Assembly (NCBI RefSeq): GCF_003634585.1
Contig: NZ_RBLG01000002.1
Span: forward strand, 186,001 to 250,000
Direction of reading: 5' to 3'
Length of the DNA: 64,000 nucleotides
DNA from: Gillisia mitskevichiae
GTDB taxonomy: Bacteria > Bacteroidota > Bacteroidia > Flavobacteriales > Flavobacteriaceae
Both the position numbers and the translations under genes were made by a program. The notes below the pieces were generated by a model that was not told the DNA's origin, did no database searches, and saw only the letters and a list, made by a program, of their open reading frames with translations. Below are positions 41,172 through 51,378 of the stretch, piece after piece; within the stretch, counting starts at the first letter, position 1, and every line of letters begins with the position of its first letter.

Positions 41172-42500
41172 TTATTGATGTGCGATCTCTTTTTCTTTGG
41201 TTGGCGCATAATTATCATCCCAATCCTTCACATTTGGTGGGCCTAATTTATCTACAGATTTAGCAACCAGCATAGAAACGGCTGCATCCCCAGTTACATT
41301 TACAGTTGTTCTGCACATATCTAAAGGTCTATCTATTGCAAATATCAGTGCTAAACCAGCTTCCGGAATCCCTGCTTGAGCAAGTACTATCACCAACATT
41401 ACCATTCCGGCTCCAGGAACAGCAGCAGAGCCTATAGAAGCTAAGGTTGCAGTTACTATGATCCCTAATTGAGCTCCAATACTTAGGTCTATCCCAAACG
41501 CCTGTGCAATAAATACTGCAGCTACCGCTTGATAAAGACTTGTCCCATCCATATTAATAGTTGCACCAATAGGCAATACAAAACTTGCAACTTCTTTATG
41601 TACTCCAAGATGCTCTTCTACCCTTTCCATAGTTACAGGTAAAGTGGCAGCACTGGAACTTGTGGAAAAAGCTAATAACTGTGCTGGCGCAATTCCATTT
41701 AAGAAAAATCCTGGTTTATTTTTTGTAAAGATCCAAACGATTAAAATATAGAAACCAATCATTATTGCTAATCCAACAATTACGGTCAAGGCGTACATAG
41801 CTAATGCAGCAAAAAGATCGGCACTTGGAGATTCTACAACTAAGGCTGCTAATAAAGCAAATACACCGTAAGGAGCTGCAAGCATTATGAGATCTATCAT
41901 TTTTAAGATAACTTCATTAAAGCCATCAAAAAAGTCTTTTACCGGTTTTCCAACTGCTTCTGGAATAAGGATTAAACCAATTCCGAAGAAAATAGCAAAA
42001 AAGATCACTTGAAGCATATTTCCATTATCACTAGCTGCACCAAAGATATTACTAGGAACGATGTCTTCTAAGGCTTGTAAAGGACCTGCATCTTTTTGCT
42101 TTTGAGCATCTGCTATTCTTACCGATGCATCAGTTTCGTAACTAGTAATAAGATCTGTTCTAGTTTCTTCACTAATTGCACTTCCGGGTTTTATAAGATT
42201 TACAAGTCCAAGTCCTATAGAAACCGCTATAACCGTAGTAATTATATAGGTTACAATAGTTCTAGTTCCCATTTGGGATAATTTAGAAATATCCTTAAGA
42301 TCGGAGATCCCTTTAATTAAAGAAGCTAGAATTAAGGGAACTGCAATTAATTTTAAAGCATTAATAAATATGTTTCCAAAAGGTTTAATCCAATCTTCAA
42401 CAAAGTCTGGTCCCCAGCTAAAATTGGTTAACACTAGTGCGAAGAGTACCCCGAAGAGCATCCCTAATAAAATTTGCCAGTGCAATGCTAATTTTTTCAT
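41172..42500 (-). CDS. Dicarboxylate/amino acid:cation symporter (DAACS family)
   Basis: This 442-residue sodium- or proton-coupled transporter for glutamate, aspartate or C4-dicarboxylates resembles GltP/DctA. Eight TM helices and two re-entrant hairpins are expected; the hairpin motif FSTSSSAATLPVT, the TM7 motif INMDGTSLYQ and the TM8 substrate segment IDRPLDMCRTTVNVTGDA are all present. An extra hydrophilic loop (about 115-150, rich in Thr, Asp and Lys) lies after the third helix. It sits 17 bp after aroC on the same strand and may be read through from it. Confidence 0.93.
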   Translation of the reverse strand: MKKLALHWQILLGMLFGVLFALVLTNFSWGPDFVEDWIKPFGNIFINALKLIAVPLILASLIKGISDLKDISKLSQMGTRTIVTYIITTVIAVSIGLGLVNLIKPGSAISEETRTDLITSYETDASVRIADAQKQKDAGPLQALEDIVPSNIFGAASDNGNMLQVIFFAIFFGIGLILIPEAVGKPVKDFFDGFNEVILKMIDLIMLAAPYGVFALLAALVVESPSADLFAALAMYALTVIVGLAIMIGFYILIVWIFTKNKPGFFLNGIAPAQLLAFSTSSSAATLPVTMERVEEHLGVHKEVASFVLPIGATINMDGTSLYQAVAAVFIAQAFGIDLSIGAQLGIIVTATLASIGSAAVPGAGMVMLVIVLAQAGIPEAGLALIFAIDRPLDMCRTTVNVTGDAAVSMLVAKSVDKLGPPNVKDWDDNYAPTKEKEIAHQ

Positions 42501-42517
42501 TGTATTTCTTGCTTTAA

Positions 42518-43582
42518 TTATATTTTAGATGTCTTATTTTGTAACCAAAAATCTGCTAATACCAAGGCTGCCATAGCCTCTACAATAGGTATTGCTCTTG
42601 GAACCACACATGGATCGTGTCTTCCTTTCCCCTGCATTTCTACCAACTCACCTTTAGAGTTAATAGTTTCTTGTTTTTGCATAATTGTAGCTACAGGTTT
42701 AAAAGCCACATTAAAGTAAATATCCATTCCATTAGAGATTCCACCTTGAATACCTCCACTTAAATTTGTTTTGGTTGTGCCATCTTGATTAAAAAGATCA
42801 TTATGCTCACTACCTTTTAATTTAGTGCCATCAAAACCACTCCCAATTTCAAAACCTTTAACAGCATTAATAGAAAGCATCGCTTGTCCTAAAGTAGCAT
42901 GTAATTTATCGAACACAGGTTCTCCTAATCCTATTGGAACATTTTTAATAATACACTTTACAGTACCACCAACGGTATCTCCCTCTGCCCTAATTTGCTT
43001 AATATAATTCTCCATTTTAGTAGCTGTCTCAGGATCTGGACAACGTACAGGATTAGATTCAATTAAACTGAAATCTAATTCAGCAAATTCTTTCTCTAGT
43101 TTCAGTTCACCCACAGAAGAAGTAAACGCAACTATCTTAATATCTTTTATAACTTGTTTGGCAATTGCGCCTCCAACAACTCTACAAGCTGTTTCTCTAG
43201 CTGAAGATCGTCCTCCTCCTCTATAATCTCTTACGCCATATTTTTCTGAATATGTGTAATCTGCATGAGAGGGTCTAAAAGCATCTTTTATGTGAGAGTA
43301 ATCCTTCGATTTCTGGTTAGCATTTTCTATAGTGAAGCCAATTGGAGTACCCGTAGTTACACCTTCAAAAATACCAGACAGAAAAACAACGGTGTCTGGT
43401 TCTTTACGCTGAGTAACTATTGCAGATTGGCCAGGTTTTCTTTTATTAAGATCATCCTGGATTTTATCTAGATCCAAAACGATGCCAGCGGGACAACCAT
43501 CTATTATTCCACCAATAGCCGGGCCATGTGATTCTCCGAAAGTGGTTAGTTTAAATAATTTCCCAAAGGAGTTCCCTGCCAT
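42518..43582 (-). CDS. aroC: Chorismate synthase
   Basis: This 354-residue enzyme performs the last step of the shikimate pathway, EPSP to chorismate, with reduced [21 protein letters not shown] (17-34), [14 protein letters not shown] (104-117) and [13 protein letters not shown] (119-131) are the three signatures; the catalytic His residues in GESHG and RPSHAD are present. Length is normal for the monofunctional FMN-dependent enzyme. A -7 box (TACATTTG) precedes it and the symporter follows. Confidence 0.97.
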   Translation of the reverse strand: MAGNSFGKLFKLTTFGESHGPAIGGIIDGCPAGIVLDLDKIQDDLNKRKPGQSAIVTQRKEPDTVVFLSGIFEGVTTGTPIGFTIENANQKSKDYSHIKDAFRPSHADYTYSEKYGVRDYRGGGRSSARETACRVVGGAIAKQVIKDIKIVAFTSSVGELKLEKEFAELDFSLIESNPVRCPDPETATKMENYIKQIRAEGDTVGGTVKCIIKNVPIGLGEPVFDKLHATLGQAMLSINAVKGFEIGSGFDGTKLKGSEHNDLFNQDGTTKTNLSGGIQGGISNGMDIYFNVAFKPVATIMQKQETINSKGELVEMQGKGRHDPCVVPRAIPIVEAMAALVLADFWLQNKTSKI

Positions 43583-43596
43583 ATATCGATTTTTAA

Positions 43597-43604
43597 CAAA
43601 TGTA
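43597..43604 (-). promoter_or_regulatory. -7 box of aroC
   Basis: Minus-strand TACATTTG, 14 bp before the aroC start; the same octamer is used before the E1 gene. The leader would be only about 10 nt. Confidence 0.45.
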
Positions 43605-43695
43605 ATTTTTTAACTACAGATTTAAAAATCTAAAGACATATTAAAATCATAGGCGAGCTATGCGTCTTTAAAATTTTTAAAAATATAATTACAAT

Positions 43696-46605
43696 TTAAA
43701 TTAAAGCCTCTTTTAAGATTGTCACTGGGTGTTGTGCAATTCTTTTAGTTCCGTCAAATATTTGATGTCTGCAACTGGTTCCGTTTGCAGCAATCAAAGT
43801 AGAATCGGAACATTTTCTAACAGCTGGAAAAAGACTCTGTTCTCCAATATTCATACTGATCTCATAATGCTCTTTTTCATATCCAAAAGATCCTGCCATC
43901 CCACAACAACCAGAAGCTATTATTCTTACAGTATAATTTGTAGGTAGATTTAAAATATCAAAAGTATAAGCAGAGTTGGACAAGGCTTTTTGATGGCAAT
44001 GCGTATGAATTTTTATTTCTTTTGTTTCTGAAGTAAATGCCTCTGCCCTTATATTTCCTAATGCGATCTCTTTCTTTAAAAATTCTTCGATCAAAAAACA
44101 GTTTTTAGATAAGGTATTCGCCTTATCAATATTATTTGCTAAACGTAGATATTCATCTCTAAAACTCAATATAGCTGAAGGTTCTATTCCTAATAAAGGT
44201 GAATCTTCAGAAATTAAACTTGAAAAGAGTTCTATGTTTTTATTCGCTACTTCCTTCGCTTCTTCTAAGAAACCCTTAGAGATATAACTACGGCCACTTT
44301 CTGGATTATCAAGAATTATTACTTGATAATTTAGCTTTTGTAATAATTGCAAAGCATCTATTCCAATACTTGCATCCAAATAATTAGTGAACTCGTCGTT
44401 AAATAAATAGACAGTTTTTATAGGCTTCGCAAGCTCTACATGGTTTTTAGAATAATAGTCCCAAACAGTTTGTTTCGCTAGTTGAGGTAAATTCCTTTCC
44501 GGAGCTACTCCCATTATATTTTTAGCAATTCCTGAAGTAAAACTATTAGAGAATAAAAAGTTAGAAAATCCTGTTGCTTTAGAAGCTAACTGATTCATCT
44601 TTACATTGTTCGCGAATGCTCTACTTCTTAAAGACTTACCGTTTGTTTTTTGATATTGATATTGAAACTCTGCTTTTAATGCAGCAACATCTACGTTAGA
44701 TGGACATTCACTTTTACAGCCTTTACAACTTATACAAAGATCGAACACCTCTTTAAGTTCCTCATGCTCAAACTTGTTTGGTTTATCGGAATTAGTTAAA
44801 AACTCCCTCAAAGCATTTGCACGCGCTCTTGTAGTATCTTTTTCATTTTTTGTAGCGCGGTAACTAGGGCACATAGTTCCACCCGCTTCAACAGACTTCC
44901 TACAATCTCCACTACCATTACATTTTTCAGCTAATCTTAAAATCCCTTCAGAATCAGAGAAATCCATCAGCGTTTTGATCTCTGGTTCCTTTCTGTCAAC
45001 TTCATAACGCAAGGAAGTATCCATAGGAGCAGTATTGGTAATTTTGCCAGGATTAAAAATATTATTAGGATCAAAAATAGCTTTCACTTCTTCCAGAAGT
45101 TTATAGTTTTTAGAACCTATCATCATTTCAATAAATTCCCCACGAAGTCGTCCATCACCATGTTCCCCACTCATAGAACCTCGGTACTTTTTAACTAAAA
45201 CAGCTACCTCTTCTGTGATCTTTCTAAACAACTTTACATCCTCATCTTTTTTAAGGTTCAAGATGGGTCTTAAATGTAATTCTCCAGCTCCAGCATGCGC
45301 ATAATAAACTGCGTTCTGTTTATGCTTTTTCATGATCTCCGAGAATTCTGCAATATAATTTGCAAGATCTGGCAAGGCAACAGCTGTATCTTCTATACAG
45401 GCTACCGCTTTTTTATCACCTATTATATTCCCCAGTAAACCAAGTCCTGCTTTACGTAGTTCTAATGCCTTATCTATTTCATCATCCAAAAGCACAGGCA
45501 CTGCATAGGTGAGATTTGTGCTTTCCAGTCTATTTAAAAGAATATGAATTTGGTTATTAAGGTCTTCTTGATCATTAGATCTTAATTCTAACATAAGAAT
45601 TGCTTGCGGATCTCCTTCAATAAAATACCTGTTCTCCTTGTACATTAAATTTTGAATGGTACAATCCAGAATAACCTTGTCCATCATTTCACAAGTATAA
45701 AGATCACTTTCCATAGCAGGTTCTACTGCTAGCATACAATTTTCTATACTCGTAAAATGAGCTGCTACCATCGCAGTGAATTTTGGAGGCAATACATCTA
45801 ATTGCAAACTGATCTCTGTTGTAAAAGCTAAAGTTCCTTCACTTCCGGAAAGCAGATCGCATAGATTTAGAGTCTTATTACTCTCCGAAAACACTTCAGT
45901 ATCAATTAAACTATCTAAGGCATAACCTGTATTTCTTCTATGAATGGTACTTATTGGAAATTCTTTGGTTATATCTTTCTGAACTTCAGCAGGAGAAAGC
46001 AAATTAAAAAGATCTTTATATATTTTAGACTCTAAGGATTTTCCTACTTTAAGTTCTTCAAGTTCATTTTTTGCAATTGAACTAAATTCTGCTTCACTTC
46101 CGTCACTTAATATGGTTTTTAACCCTAGTGTTTTATCACGGGTTGTTCCATACTTTATAGAAGTAGTTCCGCTAGAATTATTACCCACCATTCCGCCGAT
46201 CATACACCTATTAGAAGTAGATGTATTAGGCCCAAAGAATAATCCAAATTCTTTAATAGCTCTATTAAGATCATCCCTAATTACTCCAGGTTCTACTACA
46301 GCGATCCTCTTAATAGGATCTATGTTGATAATTTTATTGATATGTTTGGAAACATCTACAACTATCCCACTACCTACGCATTGTCCTGCCAAGGAAGTTC
46401 CAGCAGTTCTAGGTATTAAACCAATATGATTGTTAGTTGCAAATTCTATAAGCAACTTAATATCTTCTTTGTTTTTGGGGTAAGAAACTGCTAAAGGTAT
46501 TTCTCTATATACCGAAGCATCAGTTGCATATATACTTTTATGCAGGTCGTCCATTAAAAGTTCTCCTGCGAGCGCTTTTTGTAATCCTAATAATTTTTCT
46601 TTCAT
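43696..46605 (-). CDS. FAD- and Fe-S-binding dehydrogenase (GlcD-GlpC fusion, D-lactate/2-hydroxyacid type)
   Basis: This 969-residue enzyme fuses a GlcD-like FAD domain and an Fe-S/CCG part. The N-terminal PCMH FAD domain (about 30-250) has GLIPRTAGTSLAGQCVG and MIGGMVGNNSSGTTSIKYG; the FAD-linked C-terminal domain follows (GEHGDGRLRGE). The 4Fe-4S region has CISCKGCKSECPSNVD, and the end carries CCG-type cysteines (HCHQKALSN, GCCGMAGSFGYEKEHYEIS). Related proteins oxidise D-lactate or D-2-hydroxyglutarate and pass electrons to quinone. The substrate here is not set by the sequence. It is monocistronic with its own promoter. Confidence 0.88.
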   Translation of the reverse strand: MKEKLLGLQKALAGELLMDDLHKSIYATDASVYREIPLAVSYPKNKEDIKLLIEFATNNHIGLIPRTAGTSLAGQCVGSGIVVDVSKHINKIINIDPIKRIAVVEPGVIRDDLNRAIKEFGLFFGPNTSTSNRCMIGGMVGNNSSGTTSIKYGTTRDKTLGLKTILSDGSEAEFSSIAKNELEELKVGKSLESKIYKDLFNLLSPAEVQKDITKEFPISTIHRRNTGYALDSLIDTEVFSESNKTLNLCDLLSGSEGTLAFTTEISLQLDVLPPKFTAMVAAHFTSIENCMLAVEPAMESDLYTCEMMDKVILDCTIQNLMYKENRYFIEGDPQAILMLELRSNDQEDLNNQIHILLNRLESTNLTYAVPVLLDDEIDKALELRKAGLGLLGNIIGDKKAVACIEDTAVALPDLANYIAEFSEIMKKHKQNAVYYAHAGAGELHLRPILNLKKDEDVKLFRKITEEVAVLVKKYRGSMSGEHGDGRLRGEFIEMMIGSKNYKLLEEVKAIFDPNNIFNPGKITNTAPMDTSLRYEVDRKEPEIKTLMDFSDSEGILRLAEKCNGSGDCRKSVEAGGTMCPSYRATKNEKDTTRARANALREFLTNSDKPNKFEHEELKEVFDLCISCKGCKSECPSNVDVAALKAEFQYQYQKTNGKSLRSRAFANNVKMNQLASKATGFSNFLFSNSFTSGIAKNIMGVAPERNLPQLAKQTVWDYYSKNHVELAKPIKTVYLFNDEFTNYLDASIGIDALQLLQKLNYQVIILDNPESGRSYISKGFLEEAKEVANKNIELFSSLISEDSPLLGIEPSAILSFRDEYLRLANNIDKANTLSKNCFLIEEFLKKEIALGNIRAEAFTSETKEIKIHTHCHQKALSNSAYTFDILNLPTNYTVRIIASGCCGMAGSFGYEKEHYEISMNIGEQSLFPAVRKCSDSTLIAANGTSCRHQIFDGTKRIAQHPVTILKEALI

Positions 46606-46621
46606 AGCTGCTTTAAAATTA

Positions 46622-46648
46622 CAAATTTATCCCATATAGCCTTAACAA
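46622..46648 (-). promoter_or_regulatory. Promoter of the FAD/Fe-S dehydrogenase gene
   Basis: Minus-strand -7 box TAAATTTG (46622-46629) with TTG (46646-46648) 16 bp upstream. The leader would be about 12 nt. Confidence 0.5.
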
Positions 46649-46710
46649 GCTATTAATCATTATTAACAATACATTAGCTATTCAGGCAATTTCAGTGTGA
46701 TTTTAACGTT

Positions 46711-46718
46711 TAAATTTG
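46711..46718 (+). promoter_or_regulatory. -7 box of the 46.7-kb barrel gene
   Basis: TAAATTTG matches TAnnTTTG exactly, 26 bp before the ATG at 46745. It lies inside the longer open frame starting at 46697, which supports the downstream start. Confidence 0.5.
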
Positions 46719-46744
46719 CTGAACAAACTAAAATAAATCAAAAA

Positions 46745-47260
46745 ATGAAAAAATTAATTTTATTGGCAATATTCGCACTTGGTACTACGGTAGCTACCAA
46801 TGCACAAACGATATCTGAAAATGCACTTGGTTTGCGTTTTGGAGGTGGTAATGGGTACGGAGCAGAAGTTTCTTACCAAAGAGCTGTAGGTGGAGATAAC
46901 AACAGACTGGAATTTGATCTAGGATGGAGAAATGATAATTCTAGATATAATTCAGTAAAACTTGCTGGTTTATACCAATGGGTATGGAATATTGACGGTG
47001 GTTTTAACTGGTATGCAGGTGCTGGTGGTGGTATAGGAAATATTAGTGCAAAGGATGATCGTTATTACAATAACAAAAATTATAAATATTACGATGAAAC
47101 CTTTTTATTTCTTGCAGGTAATATAGGTATCGAATATAATTTTGATATCCCTTTATTGATTTCTCTAGACTTTAGACCAGAAATAGGTTTTATTAATGAC
47201 AATGATGATCTTGATAATTTCTCACCAGACGTAGCATTAGGACTTAGATACCAATTCTAG
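46745..47260 (+). CDS. Small outer-membrane beta-barrel protein
   Basis: The start at 46745 is preferred over 46697 because it begins a proper signal peptide (MKKLILLAIFALGTTVATNAQ) and because a -7 box lies just upstream. The mature part, about 150 residues, shows alternating strands (GLRFGGGNGYGAEVSYQ, WYAGAGGGIG, LFLAGNIGIEYNF) and the aromatic end VALGLRYQF, so it should be an eight-stranded barrel of the outer-membrane protein beta-barrel family. It resembles abundant small porin-like proteins of Flavobacteriia. Function unknown; monocistronic, with a terminator after it. Confidence 0.85.
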   Translation: MKKLILLAIFALGTTVATNAQTISENALGLRFGGGNGYGAEVSYQRAVGGDNNRLEFDLGWRNDNSRYNSVKLAGLYQWVWNIDGGFNWYAGAGGGIGNISAKDDRYYNNKNYKYYDETFLFLAGNIGIEYNFDIPLLISLDFRPEIGFINDNDDLDNFSPDVALGLRYQF

Positions 47261-47284
47261 AACTAATCAAAATATATTATTATT

Positions 47285-47319
47285 AAAGGCTGAAGGAATT
47301 AAAACTCTAGTCAGCCTTT
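47285..47319. terminator. Stem-loop terminator between convergent genes
   Basis: AAAGGCTGA (47285-47293) pairs with TCAGCCTTT (47311-47319) and is followed by a short T-run on the plus strand. The right arm overlaps the last codons of bshA on the other strand, so the same hairpin may serve both genes. Confidence 0.65.
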
Positions 47320-48446
47320 TCTATTTCTAAGATTGCCTTTTCATATAATTTCTCATAGATAGGCACTATTTTATGAATATCAAAAGCCTTAGCCTGCTCA
47401 CGTGCATTTAGCTTAAACTTTTCCAAAGTACTTTCGTTCTCTAATATTTTAATGGCGTTTGTTGCCATTTCATCTATATTTCCAACTTCACTTAAATATC
47501 CAGAAATTCCATGCTTATTAACCTCTGGAAGTCCACCACTGTCAGAAGAAATAACTGGAACTCCATTAACCATTGCCTCTAAGGCAGCTAATCCAAAACT
47601 CTCTTTTTCTGAAGGTAACAAGAATAGATCTGAAAAACATAAGATCTTATCTACCTCATTACTTTGTCCAAGAAAAACTACTTTATTTTCTATCCCTAAT
47701 TCTTGCACTAAATATTCTGCTTTTTCTCTCTCAGGACCTTCCCCAACCATGATAAGTTTAGATTTTATAGTCTTCTGAACTTGATAAAAGATATTAATAA
47801 TATCTAAGATCCTTTTAACAGGTCTAAAATTACTAACATGAGAAATGATCTTTTCATCATCATCTGCCATTAAGGTTCTTTGACAATCTGTAAATCCGAT
47901 CCTGAATTTAGCTACATCAATAAAATTGGGAACCACTTCGATCTCTTTCTTAATTTTGAAAAACTTTAAAGTGTCTTCCTTTAAGGATTCAGATACAGAA
48001 GTTACAATGTCACTTTTATTAATGCTAAAAGTTACAGCTGGTTTATAAAAAGGATGGTTTCCAACTAAGGTGATATCTGTACCATGCAGCGTAGTGACCA
48101 TAGGTATGAAGATGCCATCTTCTTCTAGGATCTTTTTCGCCATATATCCTGCATAAGCATGCGGAATGGCGTAATGCACATGTAAAACTTCAATTTTATG
48201 AAGCTTTACCATAGTCACCAATTTACTACTTAGTGCCAATTCGTAAGGCTGAAAATGAAAAAGCGGGTATTCTGGAACATTCACTTCATGAAAATGTATG
48301 TTTCCTGTAAGTTGTTCTAAACGCACAGGTTGCTTATAGGTGATAAAATGAATTTCATGGCCTCGTTTAGATAGTTCCATACCTAATTCTGTTGCCACTA
48401 CTCCACTCCCGCCAAAAGTGGGATAACAAACTATACCTATTCTCAT
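47307..48446 (-). CDS. bshA: N-acetyl-alpha-D-glucosaminyl L-malate synthase
   Basis: This 379-residue GT4-family glycosyltransferase performs the first step of bacillithiol synthesis, joining UDP-GlcNAc to L-malate. MRIGIVCYPTFGGSGVVATE at the N-terminus is diagnostic of BshA, and the C-terminal domain has SEKESFGLAALEAMVNG with the EX7E glutamates. Bacteroidota generally use bacillithiol as low-molecular thiol (established), so the call fits. It follows the GH3/beta-lactamase gene by 3 bp, an operon arrangement that links thiol and cell-wall functions only by position. bshB and bshC are not in the window. Confidence 0.95.
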   Translation of the reverse strand: MRIGIVCYPTFGGSGVVATELGMELSKRGHEIHFITYKQPVRLEQLTGNIHFHEVNVPEYPLFHFQPYELALSSKLVTMVKLHKIEVLHVHYAIPHAYAGYMAKKILEEDGIFIPMVTTLHGTDITLVGNHPFYKPAVTFSINKSDIVTSVSESLKEDTLKFFKIKKEIEVVPNFIDVAKFRIGFTDCQRTLMADDDEKIISHVSNFRPVKRILDIINIFYQVQKTIKSKLIMVGEGPEREKAEYLVQELGIENKVVFLGQSNEVDKILCFSDLFLLPSEKESFGLAALEAMVNGVPVISSDSGGLPEVNKHGISGYLSEVGNIDEMATNAIKILENESTLEKFKLNAREQAKAFDIHKIVPIYEKLYEKAILEIEKAD

Positions 48447-48449
48447 GAT

Positions 48450-51371
48450 TTATTCCTCTATAGATTCATATATAATGCGTTGTATCTTTTCTCGAATATC
48501 CTCTCTAATCAATTTTCTATTATTAACATCTGGATATGTTCTATTAGATAAAAATACGTAGACTATTTCTTTATCTGGATCTGCCCATGCTAAAGTACCA
48601 GTAAATCCTGTATGTCCAAAACTAGATAATGAAACACAACCACAGGTAGGACCTGCAGTGCCTAATTGAGGTTTGTCGAAACCAACTCCTCTCCTTACGT
48701 TTTGCTCACAATAATAACAGGTATTAAACTTTTCTAATGTTTCCTTTTTAAAATACTCTTTACCGGCATAGTTCCCACCATTTAGATACATCTGCATTAT
48801 TTTCGCAACATCCGTGGCATTGCTAAATAGTCCAGCATGACCACCAATTCCTCCTTGCATAGCTGCACCTTGATCATGAACATAGCCTAAAACTTCTTGT
48901 TTTCTCCAAAGCTTATCGTATTCTGTTGGGACGATCCTACTGGTATCTATATTCACTAGAGGCAAATAAGTAATAGTATTTGCGCCTAAAGACTTATAAA
49001 AATGCTCTTTTACCAAATAACTTAAAGAGGAATTATAATGATCTTCAATAAAGTATTTCATTATATAAAACGGGAGATCACTGTATTTATATGCTAGTTT
49101 AGATTCTAATTTACTATCTCTTATAGTTCCCATGATAGAATCCCGAAGATCATCTCTTATAAACATGTTTTTTGCAACCTGTGTATTATAAATATCCATA
49201 GGTTCTTCTCTATAGTATTTTACAGATCTGCCTCTAGTCTCTTTATCTAAAGTAGAAACATAAAATGGGATCCATGGTTTTAAACGGGCATAGTGCATAA
49301 GCATATCTTGCAGCTTTATATTCGCTTTATTGGAACCTTTAAAAAATGGCATCAGATCTCCTAATTTCGAATTTAATTTAAGCTCCCCTTTGTCTTCCAA
49401 CTCCATGATGAGGGGCAAAGAAGCAAGGATTTTGGTTAGTGAGGCAAGATCGTAAACAGAAGAATCTGTAACTTTTATAGTTTTATCATATGTATGAAAA
49501 CCTTCATTTCGCTCATAGATCACTTTCCCTTTTCGGGCTACAATCAATTGCAAGCCTGGGGTCATTTCTTCTGAAATAGCTAAGTTTATTAAAGAGTCTA
49601 TTTCTTGAAGTTTATTAGAATTCATACCTACAGCTTCTGGATACCCGTAAGAAAGTCGATCTAAACTTTTAGTATAATAACCCGTTCCTGCAGGGAACTC
49701 TTCACTAATACTTACAGGTAATCGTCCTTTTGCTCCCAATGCTCCAAAAATAATTTCTGCAGATTTCTTTTGAGCAGCTTCAGAGTTTTGATAACTCATC
49801 ACAATTCCCTCTATATTACTACTAGAATTAAGATCCATAAGAGCATAAGGTCTTGTAAATACATCTAAAATAGTGGTATTATTTCTAGATATTTCATGTA
49901 TCCAACTCAACTCTTCCGCAGTAAAAGCATATCTAGCCCAAGGAGAAGCATTGGATTTATGATAACCGACGATCACTTGATTGTAATTCTTTAATTTTTC
50001 AAGCAACTCATCCAGTTTGGTAGCTTTTACCCAATCTACTTGGGTATATCGAGATAATTGATGAAAAAAGGCAGCACCGTCATCATCTCCTAAACTCACA
50101 TAGGCTATCTTTTTAGTATCAAGGTCTTTAATTGGAAGAATACCTACATCGTTCTTTATAACCGTGATTGCGTTTTCTATGAGCTTATCGTAAAGAGCAA
50201 GATCTTCTTTCGTATTAAGATCTGCAATAAGATTGGTCGTATCTACTGATTTATAATTATGTAAACCAGCTTTATACTTTGCAAATAGGATCTTTCTAAC
50301 AGAATGGGCCATTCGCACTTCTGAAATAGTACCATCATTATAAGCCTCTGTGATCTTAGCTACCGCTTTTGGAACATCTTCAGATATCAATAATATATCA
50401 TTGCCCGCCATAAAAGCTGCTAGATCTATTTCTCCGGGATTTTTAAAATTTGATGCTCCTTTCATATTAAGAGCATCCGTGAAAATAAGACCATTAAATT
50501 TTAATTCCTTTTTCAGCAAGTCATTTACAATAGTGTTGGATAATGAAGATGGAATTGTTTCCTCCGTTTCCAGACCTGGAACGTTAAGATGCGCTACCAT
50601 AATACTAGAAACCCCTTCTTCAATTAATTTTTTAAAAGGATACAATTCTATACTATCCAATCTACTTTTAGAAAATGAAATGGTAGGTAAAGTTTTATGG
50701 GAATCTCTTTTTGTATCTCCATGACCAGGAAAATGTTTTGCACTAGATAGAATTCCCTCTTTGTGCATCCCTCTCATGAAAGAAACGGACTTTAAAGTAA
50801 CATTAATTTTTTCCTCTCCAAAAGAGCGGTTTCCAATAATTGGATTTAAAGGATTTGTATTGATGTCTACAACAGGAGCAAAATTAATATGAACCCCTAA
50901 CCTTTTGGAATTACGTGATATAGCAGCCCCAGCTTCTTCTATTAATTTAAGATCCTGAATAGCTCCTAAAGTCATATTCCAAGGCAGAGCAAAGGTAGAA
51001 TCCAGACGCATTGCAAGACCCCATTCTGCATCCATCCCGATCATTAAGGGGGTTTTAGATAGCTCTTGAAATTCGTTATTTAATTTAGCCTGACGCTGTG
51101 GTCCGCCTTTAGAAAATATAATTCCTCCAATATGGTACTCGCTTATTAATTCACGAACTTTCTCGATATTTTTTCCACTTTGACTGGAAAAAACATCAAC
51201 CATAAATAACTGACCTACTTTTTCCTGAAGGCTCATATTCTCATAAATACTATCCACCCAGATCTTCTGATCTTTAAAATCTTTAGCTATAAGCGGATTG
51301 ATACTCTGAGAAAAACAGGAAAAAGTAAAAAACAGGAAAATTAAAATTGAATAAAATTGGGGTATTTTCAT
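48450..51371 (-). CDS. GH3 beta-N-acetylhexosaminidase fused to a serine beta-lactamase-like domain
   Basis: This 973-residue exported fusion begins with a signal (MKIPQFYSILIFLFFTFSC; lipoprotein type possible). The GH3 part (about 40-560) has MDAEWGLAMR, AKHFPGHGDTKRDSH (with the NagZ His-Asp dyad, residues 211-225) and GLIFTDALNMKG, where Asp299 is the likely nucleophile. The C-terminal beta-lactamase/esterase domain (about 575-960) has Ser644-x-x-Lys647 (ASLTK) and a late FGHTGFTG motif. Probable role: trimming GlcNAc-containing wall fragments plus hydrolysis or transfer on peptides or esters in the periplasm. It is joined to bshA (3 bp) and to a conserved hypothetical gene (7 bp). Confidence 0.88.
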   Translation of the reverse strand: MKIPQFYSILIFLFFTFSCFSQSINPLIAKDFKDQKIWVDSIYENMSLQEKVGQLFMVDVFSSQSGKNIEKVRELISEYHIGGIIFSKGGPQRQAKLNNEFQELSKTPLMIGMDAEWGLAMRLDSTFALPWNMTLGAIQDLKLIEEAGAAISRNSKRLGVHINFAPVVDINTNPLNPIIGNRSFGEEKINVTLKSVSFMRGMHKEGILSSAKHFPGHGDTKRDSHKTLPTISFSKSRLDSIELYPFKKLIEEGVSSIMVAHLNVPGLETEETIPSSLSNTIVNDLLKKELKFNGLIFTDALNMKGASNFKNPGEIDLAAFMAGNDILLISEDVPKAVAKITEAYNDGTISEVRMAHSVRKILFAKYKAGLHNYKSVDTTNLIADLNTKEDLALYDKLIENAITVIKNDVGILPIKDLDTKKIAYVSLGDDDGAAFFHQLSRYTQVDWVKATKLDELLEKLKNYNQVIVGYHKSNASPWARYAFTAEELSWIHEISRNNTTILDVFTRPYALMDLNSSSNIEGIVMSYQNSEAAQKKSAEIIFGALGAKGRLPVSISEEFPAGTGYYTKSLDRLSYGYPEAVGMNSNKLQEIDSLINLAISEEMTPGLQLIVARKGKVIYERNEGFHTYDKTIKVTDSSVYDLASLTKILASLPLIMELEDKGELKLNSKLGDLMPFFKGSNKANIKLQDMLMHYARLKPWIPFYVSTLDKETRGRSVKYYREEPMDIYNTQVAKNMFIRDDLRDSIMGTIRDSKLESKLAYKYSDLPFYIMKYFIEDHYNSSLSYLVKEHFYKSLGANTITYLPLVNIDTSRIVPTEYDKLWRKQEVLGYVHDQGAAMQGGIGGHAGLFSNATDVAKIMQMYLNGGNYAGKEYFKKETLEKFNTCYYCEQNVRRGVGFDKPQLGTAGPTCGCVSLSSFGHTGFTGTLAWADPDKEIVYVFLSNRTYPDVNNRKLIREDIREKIQRIIYESIEE

Positions 51372-51378
51372 TCAGTAT